Shown: positions 57,381 to 64,000 of the stretch, piece by piece
Layout of the letters: every line of letters starts with the position of its first letter
How positions within the stretch are numbered: position 1 is the stretch's first letter
Source: a bacterium
Lineage (GTDB): Bacteria; Elusimicrobiota; Elusimicrobia; Elusimicrobiales; UBA9959
Assembly: GCA_021811185.1 (NCBI GenBank)
Contig: JAJZPL010000008.1
Coordinates: 1 to 64,000 of the forward strand
DNA: 64,000 bases
Direction: 5' to 3'
The notes under the pieces: generated by a model
The model's database searches: none
The model's input: the letters and a program-made list of their open reading frames with translations, nothing else
What the model was told of the DNA's origin: nothing
Made by a program: the position numbers and the translations under genes

Positions 57381-58501
57381 AGAGAGATACTCAGCGGGTG
57401 CACCCACCCTCCTCCCGAAAATGCATAAACAAGTTTAACATAATTGGCCGCCAGGAAAGCCGCGTTGAAATCCCGGCAAGCCAGCTTGCGCACGAGCGCG
57501 GCCTCGGCGAAAGCCCGGCCGGGAGCGGCCAGGTCGCAGACGTAAATAAGCCTGGCCAGCGGGCCCATGCCGGGCGCCCCGGTGGCGTGCAGCCGGATAG
57601 CCTCCAGGATCTCCGGATCGTCTATGCCGAACTCGACCCTGGCGCGCTCCGCCCCGGCCCAGGCGTGCAGCAGCACCGGCGCTTCCTTTATAAGCGCGCG
57701 TAGCCGCGGGGTGCGCGGAGCGTTCTTGAGCGAATACCTGACCAGCGCGGGGACGGCCATGTCCCTGGCGCAGTCGTGCAGCAGCGCGGCGAGCGCCGCC
57801 TGCTGCGCCGGCACGCCGAGCGCCGGAGCGAGAGCTACGGCCAGGCGCGCTGACCCCAGCGAATGCGCGTACCTCTCCGGCATGATCATCTTTTTAAGCC
57901 GCTCCCGTTCTCGCCCCAGGTAAAGGCCGCGCTCCTCGATGAGCCGGAGCACGGGGGCGTGCAGGCCGGCCGGCTTCCCGCCGAGAAAAAGCTCCGCCCG
58001 CAGGTCGCTGGAGGCCACGCGCGGGAACCGCCCGGCCAGCGCCGTGAACGGCACGCCGCGCCCCGGGGTATGCCCGGGCCTGAGCCCCGCCAGCAGGTTC
58101 GCGCATTTAAGGACGCTGCGCCAGCGCCGCCATTTTTTAAAGCCGGCCAGGCAGTCGGAGCCCAGCAGGAAGTACAGCGGCGCGCCGGGGTGCAGGCGCC
58201 TGAAATATGCCAGCGTTTCGTAAGTGTAGACCACGCGGCCGAGGCGGGCCTCGAAAGAACTTATTTTTACTTCCGGCCGGCCGGCCAGCCCCGCGGCGGC
58301 CAGGGCGGCCTTCAGCATGGCCTTGCGGCCGGCGAAAGGCACCGGCCTGAAGTCCTTGAAAGGCGTGCGGAACCCGGGCACGAAATAGAGCGCCGAAGGC
58401 TCGAACTGGCGCAGCGCCGCCGCCGCCAGGGCCAGGTGCCCCTTATGGGGGGGGTCGAAACTGCCCCCGTAAATTATGACCGGTTTTTTTTCTTCCTTCA
58501 T
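57347..58501 (-). CDS. nadD: nicotinate-nucleotide adenylyltransferase fused to YqeK-like HD domain
   Basis: 'IIYGGSFDPPHKGHLALA' and 'YAHSLGSARLAVALA...AALLHDCARDM'. Confidence 0.9.
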   Translation of the reverse strand: MKEEKKPVIIYGGSFDPPHKGHLALAAAALRQFEPSALYFVPGFRTPFKDFRPVPFAGRKAMLKAALAAAGLAGRPEVKISSFEARLGRVVYTYETLAYFRRLHPGAPLYFLLGSDCLAGFKKWRRWRSVLKCANLLAGLRPGHTPGRGVPFTALAGRFPRVASSDLRAELFLGGKPAGLHAPVLRLIEERGLYLGRERERLKKMIMPERYAHSLGSARLAVALAPALGVPAQQAALAALLHDCARDMAVPALVRYSLKNAPRTPRLRALIKEAPVLLHAWAGAERARVEFGIDDPEILEAIRLHATGAPGMGPLARLIYVCDLAAPGRAFAEAALVRKLACRDFNAAFLAANYVKLVYAFSGGGWVHPLSISLWNSLQEKKKG

Positions 58502-58576
58502 TTATAAATATCCGCCGGGCCGCTCTCCGTAATTAGTATAATATACTTTAACAATTCAGCACAAAGCCCTTTATTT

Positions 58577-59323
58577 ATGGCAAAAAAAAGAGACAACTGC
58601 ATAATACTCCTTGTGGATTCGCCCGAGCCCGAGAAGATCAGCGCCGAGCTCAAGACCGCTTTCGGCCCGGAGCGGGCCGTGCACGTGAACAGCGACCTGC
58701 TCTCCAACACCTACAAGATGGTGAAGGCCTTTCCCGACGCCATCCTGATCCTTTCCTACGAGAAGACCATCCACCACCCCGACCTCACCTGGCTGGACCA
58801 GGAAGATCCCGGTTTCCTGGAAGTGAAGAACCGCCCGCACGAAGACCGCGTGCAGGACGCCTTCCGCCTGGCCTTTTTCACCGGCGCCAGGAAAGCCATC
58901 CTCCTCAACCACCTTTCGCCCGACCTTAAGAAGGACTGGCTGTACCAGGCCTTCGACTCGGTCAGCGACAAGACCGTGGCCGTAGGCGCGAACTCCGACG
59001 GCTCCTTCTACCTGCTGGGCCTCACCCAGCAGAACATGAAGATCCTGGAAGCGCCGGGGTTTTCCCACGGCAAGAGCGCCGAATCCCTTACCGAGCGCGC
59101 CAAGAAGAACAAACTCGCCGTTTTCAACACGCCGGAATCCTACGCCGTTACCGGCGAGGAAGCCCTGCGCAAATGGATGGAAAGCCGCGAGGCCCTGCCC
59201 TCCCTTTTCCGCGAAGCGGCCCCGCTCCCAGAGCCTGGCCAGACCTCCGTGGAAGCGAAGAAACACCACAGGCGGACCAGAGGCGCCCAGGAAACGCAGG
59301 CCCCGGAAGAAACAAAGCCCTGA
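58577..59323 (+). CDS. DUF2064/TIGR04282-like glycosyltransferase-fold protein
   Basis: 'DRVQDAFRLAFFTGARKAILL...AVGANSDGSFYLLGL'. Confidence 0.7.
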   Translation: MAKKRDNCIILLVDSPEPEKISAELKTAFGPERAVHVNSDLLSNTYKMVKAFPDAILILSYEKTIHHPDLTWLDQEDPGFLEVKNRPHEDRVQDAFRLAFFTGARKAILLNHLSPDLKKDWLYQAFDSVSDKTVAVGANSDGSFYLLGLTQQNMKILEAPGFSHGKSAESLTERAKKNKLAVFNTPESYAVTGEEALRKWMESREALPSLFREAAPLPEPGQTSVEAKKHHRRTRGAQETQAPEETKP

Positions 59324-59393
59324 ACTATTATTCAGGAGTAACCCGCGTTCCGCCGTTCCCCAGGGGAGCGGCGGCGTTTTAACAGGAGACCTC

Positions 59394-60722
59394 ATGACCG
59401 ACATAAAGAAAGTCTGCGAAAAAGTTTTTAAACTGGCCGGCAGGGCGCAGTGCGAAGTGCTGGCGGAAAAGCGCGAGGGCGCGCTGACGCGTTTCGCCGA
59501 CAACGTGATCTCCCAGAACGTGGCCTCGTCCTCGCTGTCTTTCTCGGTGCGCCTGCTGGACGCCGGCCGCTCGGCCCAGTTCAGCTTCAACCAGGCCGAC
59601 GACGGCTCGCTGAAGCGCGCCGTGGCTTCCGGCCTGGAGATCCTCCGGCGCCAGAAGAAGGACCCGGCGCTGCTGCCGCTGGCCAAGCCGCGCCCGCTGG
59701 CCGCAGGCCAAGCTCTTTACGACCGGGAGACGGCGGAACTGTCGCCTTCGTTCCGCGCCTGCAGGGCCGCGGAGCTCGCTAAAGCCTGCGCGAAAGCCGG
59801 GCAGGTGGCCTGCGGCACCGTAGAGAACGGAGTAGAAGGCTACACGATCGCCAGCAACCTGGGCCTTTACGCCGAGCACCTGGAAACCTACGCCATGCAC
59901 AGCGTCACGGTGCGCGACCGGGACGGCTCCGGCTGGGCGGAGCAGCCCTCCCACCGCGTGAGCGAGATAGATTTCAAGCGCCTGAACGAGACCGCCCGCG
60001 CCAAAGCCGCGGCCAGCCGCGCCCCGCGGGAAATAAAGCCCGGCAAATACACCGTTATCCTGGAGCCCAACGCCGCGGTCGGCCTGCTCTCTTACCTGGC
60101 GGTCTACGGTTTCGGCGGGCAGCTTTATAACGAAGGCCGCTCCTTCACGGCCGGCAAGCTCGGCAAAAAGGTGCTGAGCCCGCTCCTGTCGATGGAGGAC
60201 AACTCGCTGGACGGCGGCGCGCCCGGCCTGCCCTTCGACTTCGAAGGCCAGCCGCGCACCAAGGTGGCCCTGGTGGAGAACGGCGTGCTGAAAGCCGTGG
60301 TCCACGACCGCAAAACGGCGAAAAAGGCGCGGACGGCCTCCACCGGCCACGCGCTGCCCCAGCCCAACGGCATGGGCCCCATCCCCCTCAATGTGGCGGT
60401 AAAACCCGGCCAGGGCACACTGGCGGACCTTATAAAGGGCACGGAGCGCGGCATCCTCGTCACCCAGTTCCATTACACCAACCTCCTCAAAGCCCGGAAC
60501 GTGGAAATGACCGGCATGACCAGGAACGGCACCTTCATGGTGGAGAACGGGAAGATCGCCTACCCGATAATGAACATGCGCTTCACCCAGAACATGGTGG
60601 AAGCCTTCGGCAATATAGAGGCGGTTTCCGCCGAGACCGGCCTGGTGGCCGAGTGGGGCCGCATGCGCTGCCCCGCCATGCGCCTGGCCGGCTTCAACTT
60701 TTCCTCGTCGACCAAGTTCTAA
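59394..60722 (+). CDS. pmbA: TldE/PmbA-family metallopeptidase subunit
   Basis: 'AVGLLSYLAVYGFGGQLYNEGRSF', 'EMTGMTRNGTFMVENGKI'. Confidence 0.88.
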   Translation: MTDIKKVCEKVFKLAGRAQCEVLAEKREGALTRFADNVISQNVASSSLSFSVRLLDAGRSAQFSFNQADDGSLKRAVASGLEILRRQKKDPALLPLAKPRPLAAGQALYDRETAELSPSFRACRAAELAKACAKAGQVACGTVENGVEGYTIASNLGLYAEHLETYAMHSVTVRDRDGSGWAEQPSHRVSEIDFKRLNETARAKAAASRAPREIKPGKYTVILEPNAAVGLLSYLAVYGFGGQLYNEGRSFTAGKLGKKVLSPLLSMEDNSLDGGAPGLPFDFEGQPRTKVALVENGVLKAVVHDRKTAKKARTASTGHALPQPNGMGPIPLNVAVKPGQGTLADLIKGTERGILVTQFHYTNLLKARNVEMTGMTRNGTFMVENGKIAYPIMNMRFTQNMVEAFGNIEAVSAETGLVAEWGRMRCPAMRLAGFNFSSSTKF

Positions 60723-60779
60723 AAAATAGAGAAGAAGCACCCTTTAACAGGAAAGAGCGGTCAGCGCGACATTAACGGA

Positions 60780-60906
60780 GGGCCGGGCGGAGATCTACCC
60801 TGAACACCCGTTGCGGAAGGGGGCCCCGCCATCAAAGTTAGGCGGGGGGAACCGACGCAAGGGTTCCCTGCAGTCCGGGTGGGCAGGGCAGATCCCCGCC
60901 CGACCC
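60780..60906 (-). ncRNA. candidate structured RNA/repeat element between pmbA and tldD
   Basis: Closing stem 60780-60802/60884-60906, P2 60805-60810/60876-60881, hairpins 60825-60846 and 60847-60868, potential pseudoknot 60811-60815/60856-60860. Confidence 0.4.
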
Positions 60907-60952
60907 GACTGTGCATCTCGCGGTTCTTAATTTTAGTTCTTAGGAGATAATT

Positions 60953-62398
60953 ATGTTCAAACTCGCCGCCAAAGCCATAGAAGTAGCGAACAAGCACCGC
61001 GTCGATTTCGGGGACATCCGCGTAGTCGAGGACCGCAGCCAGTACCTGGCCGTCAAGAACGGCGAGATCTCCGGGCTGAACGACACCACCACGCTGGGCT
61101 ACGGCGTCCGCGTGCTCTACAAGGGCGCCTGGGGCTTCGCCTCGGGCCGGGACATGACCGAGCGCGCGGTGGCCGACACCACCCTGAAAGCTATCGCCAT
61201 CGCCAAGGCCAGCGGCCTGCTGATGCGCGGCAAAGTGCGCCTGGCGCACGAGCCGGCCCACACGGACTTCTGGCAGACCCCGTTCCTTAAAGACCCTTTC
61301 GCCGTGCCGGTGCAGACAAAACTGGACCTCATGTTCCGCCTCGACGCCGTGCTTCGGAAAAACAAAAAGATACGCGTGGCCGCCACCAGCATGCGCTTCA
61401 TCCGCGAACACCAGTGGCATATGACCACCGAGGGCTCGCGCATAGAACAGGTGCTGCTCTCGTCGGGCGCCGGCATGACCGCCACCGCCGTGGAGAACGG
61501 CGAGTCGCAGCTGCGCGGCTACCCGTGCTCGCACGGGGGCCAGACGCTGGGCGGCGGCTGGGAGATCATAGAGGCCATGGACCTGCCCGCCCACGCCGAG
61601 CGCGTGCGCGACGAGGCCGCGGCGCTGCTGAAGGCGCCGGCCTGCCCGTCCGGCGTGAAGGACCTGATAATTTCCGGCAACCAGCTGGCGCTGCAGATCC
61701 ACGAATCCGTCGGGCACGCGTCCGAGCTCGACCGCGTGCTGGGCTACGAGGAATCCTACGCCGGATCCAGCTTCGCCACCACCGAGAAGCTCGGGAAGTT
61801 CCGCTACGGCTCGCCGATCGTCAACCTGGTGGCCGACGCCACCGTGCCGGGCGGGCTGGCCACGGCCGGCTACGACGACGACGCGGTGGAAGCCCAGCGC
61901 TGGCACATCGTTAAGGACGGCGTGCTGTCGGGCTACATGACCAACCGCGAGTTCTGCGGCCGCATCGGCAAAGAGCGCTCCTGGGGCTCCTGCCGCGCGG
62001 ACGGCTATTCTAACATCCCGATAACCCGCATCTGCAACCTGAGCCTGATGCCGGGTTCCACCCCCATGGAACAGCTGGTGGGGGAGATAAAAGACGGCGT
62101 CATGATGGAGAACAACGTTTCGTGGAGCATAGACCAGAAGCGCCTGAACTTCCAGTTCGGCTGCGAGATAGGCTGGCTGGTGAAGAACGGCAAGAAGGCC
62201 GGAATGGTCAAGAACCCCACCTACCAGGGCATTACGCCCGAATTCTGGGGCTCCTGCGACGCGATAGCGGACCACAGCCAGTGGCGCCTGTGGGGCGTGG
62301 CCAACTGCGGCAAAGGCCAGCCCGGCCAGACCGCGGCCATGTGCCACGGCTCCAGCCCGGCGCGTTTCCGCAAGGTTAAAGTGGGAATTCACGGCTAA
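60953..62398 (+). CDS. tldD: TldD-family metallopeptidase
   Basis: 'QIHESVGHASELDRVLGYEESYAGSSF' HExxxH. Confidence 0.93.
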   Translation: MFKLAAKAIEVANKHRVDFGDIRVVEDRSQYLAVKNGEISGLNDTTTLGYGVRVLYKGAWGFASGRDMTERAVADTTLKAIAIAKASGLLMRGKVRLAHEPAHTDFWQTPFLKDPFAVPVQTKLDLMFRLDAVLRKNKKIRVAATSMRFIREHQWHMTTEGSRIEQVLLSSGAGMTATAVENGESQLRGYPCSHGGQTLGGGWEIIEAMDLPAHAERVRDEAAALLKAPACPSGVKDLIISGNQLALQIHESVGHASELDRVLGYEESYAGSSFATTEKLGKFRYGSPIVNLVADATVPGGLATAGYDDDAVEAQRWHIVKDGVLSGYMTNREFCGRIGKERSWGSCRADGYSNIPITRICNLSLMPGSTPMEQLVGEIKDGVMMENNVSWSIDQKRLNFQFGCEIGWLVKNGKKAGMVKNPTYQGITPEFWGSCDAIADHSQWRLWGVANCGKGQPGQTAAMCHGSSPARFRKVKVGIHG

Positions 62399-62421
62399 AT
62401 AGGGCCGCAGCGGGCTTAACG

Positions 62422-62448
62422 AAAAAAAGCGCTTTATGCGCTTTTTTT
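62422..62448 (+). terminator. intrinsic terminator
   Basis: AAAAAAAGCGC-TTTAT-GCGCTTTTTTT. Confidence 0.9.
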
Positions 62449-62645
62449 CATTTGACTTGGGCCCGCCAAATATATAATATATAGATATCCTAATAGAAAT
62501 AGCGCGGTAAGGCGGTTTTGTTCACTATTTTGTAACGTTTTTAGCCACCAAAACAGCGTTTCGGGCCGAGAGCAAAAAAGTTACCAACATAAATAATCGT
62601 TATAAAACAAGCGCTATTCAAGTATTGAAAGATTTTATTAACAGT

Positions 62646-62665
62646 TGTGGATAACTTGTGGATAA
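62646..62665. promoter_or_regulatory. two perfect DnaA boxes (TGTGGATAA), candidate oriC/dnaA autoregulatory site
   Basis: 62646-62654 and 62657-62665, downstream of an AT-rich tract. Confidence 0.8.
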
Positions 62666-64000
62666 CTTAACCGATATCAAGGAAATCTGGCAAAAGGTGA
62701 TGGAAAACCTGGGCGCTGAAATAGGCGTGCAGGCGATCGACCTTTGGATACGCCCGATAAAACCTCTTTTCATTGAGGGAGACACCTTTAAGTTGGAAGT
62801 TCCTAATTCCATAATTTATAATACGGTAAAGAGCCGCTACGAGGAAAAAATAGCGGCCCTGCTGTCCGCGCTGTCCGGAAGGGACCTTAAAATAAGTTAT
62901 TCCATGTCGATGGCCCCGACGGAACAGGAGACCGTGCCGGCCTATAAGCCCGAACCCTCCGCGCCGGCCGCTCTTCCCGCGAATTATTTTTCCTTCAACC
63001 CGAACTACACCTTCGAATCCTTCATCATGGGCACGTCGAACCGCTTCGCCTTCGCGTCGGCGGAAGGCGTGGCGAAAACCCCGGGCCAGACCAACCCTTT
63101 CTTCATCTACAGCGCGCCCGGCCTGGGCAAGACGCACCTGCTGCACGCCATCGCGCACGGCATTTTCAAGAACAACTCCCAGGCCAAGATCCTCTACACC
63201 GCCAGCGAGAACTTCGTGAACGAATATATCGACGCGGTGCGCCACCAGGGCACGGAAGCCTTCCGCAGCAAATACCGCAAGCTCGACTGCCTGCTGCTGG
63301 ACGATATCCAGTTCCTGGTGGATAAAGAGCGCAGCGAGGAAGAGTTCTTCTACACTTTCAATTCCCTTTTCGAGTCCAAAAAGCAGATAGTAGTGACCTC
63401 GGACCGCCCTCCCCGCGAGTTGGCGCTCGGGCAGCGCCTTATATCCCGCTTCCTTTCCGGCGTGGTGGCGGACATCAAGATCCCCGATTTCGAGACCCGC
63501 GTGGCCATCCTGCGCCAGAAGCGGGACCAGCACAAGTACGACATCCCTGACGATATAGTCACCTTCATAGCCGAGAACGTCAAAAAGAGCATAAGGGAAC
63601 TTGAAGGCTGCCTTATCACCGTGGGGAACTTCTGCTCCAACATGAAGATCCAGCCCTCCATAGACGCCGTGAAGGAAATAATAAAGGACCACATCACGGA
63701 CCCGGAGCACGATGATAAGAAGGTCACCATAGAGCTCATTAAGGACGTGGTGGCCGCCAAGTACAACATGGAGATCAAGGATTTCAGCGCCAAGAAGCGC
63801 ACCGAGGCCGTGGCTTTCCCGCGCCAGGTGGCCATGTACCTGGCCTGCTCCATGACCGACATGTCCCTGAACGACATAGGCGACGCCTTCGGCCGCGACC
63901 ACGCCACCGTGATGTACGCCAAGAACAAGATAGGGCAGATGGTGCAGACCGACCCCTACTTCAACGAGACTTTAAACCAGATGATCTCCAAGATAAAGAA
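62658..64000 (+). CDS. dnaA: chromosomal replication initiator protein DnaA (partial, GTG start)
   Basis: Reads VDNLTDIKEIWQKVMENLGAEIG...; 'FIYSAPGLGKTHLLHAIAHGI', 'LLLDDIQFL', 'GDAFGRDHATVMYA'. Confidence 0.95.
   Translation, partial: MDNLTDIKEIWQKVMENLGAEIGVQAIDLWIRPIKPLFIEGDTFKLEVPNSIIYNTVKSRYEEKIAALLSALSGRDLKISYSMSMAPTEQETVPAYKPEPSAPAALPANYFSFNPNYTFESFIMGTSNRFAFASAEGVAKTPGQTNPFFIYSAPGLGKTHLLHAIAHGIFKNNSQAKILYTASENFVNEYIDAVRHQGTEAFRSKYRKLDCLLLDDIQFLVDKERSEEEFFYTFNSLFESKKQIVVTSDRPPRELALGQRLISRFLSGVVADIKIPDFETRVAILRQKRDQHKYDIPDDIVTFIAENVKKSIRELEGCLITVGNFCSNMKIQPSIDAVKEIIKDHITDPEHDDKKVTIELIKDVVAAKYNMEIKDFSAKKRTEAVAFPRQVAMYLACSMTDMSLNDIGDAFGRDHATVMYAKNKIGQMVQTDPYFNETLNQMISKIK

Noticed and set aside
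60825-60846. Resemblance of minus-strand CCGCCUAAC to the twister ribozyme core, or of GCCTAAC/GTTAGGC to integron attC core sites
   Set aside because: The enclosed loop is only 10 nt, lacks the other conserved twister segments, and the core box is in the loop rather than at the ends as in attC.
60761-62392. 543-aa minus-strand ORF opposite tldD
   Set aside because: Antisense to the well-supported tldD; its N-terminal part only reads through the structured element.

Overview
This 64 kb, GC-rich bacterial window is gene-dense. It looks like a chromosomal segment just left of the origin: dnaA starts at ~62.66 kb behind two DnaA boxes, and most genes to its left are on the minus strand. The lineage is probably an under-sampled phylum (Elusimicrobiota-like gene content is my inference and is not proven). 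Recognisable content includes parA/parB with four parS-like palindromes, asd, a DUF2089/SHOCT-like small operon, a fused MFS-spermidine synthase, kdsC, ccdA, pyrE-pyrF-pyrD-pyrC, mutL, a clostripain-type protease, mutS, dus, a MacB-MacA-TolC exporter, an HcnABC-like amine/imino-acid dehydrogenase pair, folD, nadA, nfu, tsaA/trmO, tgt, argS, rsfS with a histone H1-like tail, pilT, a LytR_C protein, a nadD-HD fusion, pmbA/tldE, tldD and dnaA. I found no CRISPR array, IS element, rRNA or tRNA. The most interesting unexplained items are: (1) a ~127-bp highly structured element between pmbA and tldD, whose 23-bp closing stem is fully paired only as minus-strand RNA and which may contain a pseudoknot; (2) two orphan TP-methylases resembling borosin-type alpha-N-methyltransferases; (3) four copies of a variant parS, GTTTTCACGTGAAAAC; (4) paired GTTAAC operator-like repeats at an HTH gene; (5) a cryptic small basic ORF split by one in-frame stop; and (6) a perfect 56-bp palindrome containing GGGGACAGGCTACTTTATTTT.
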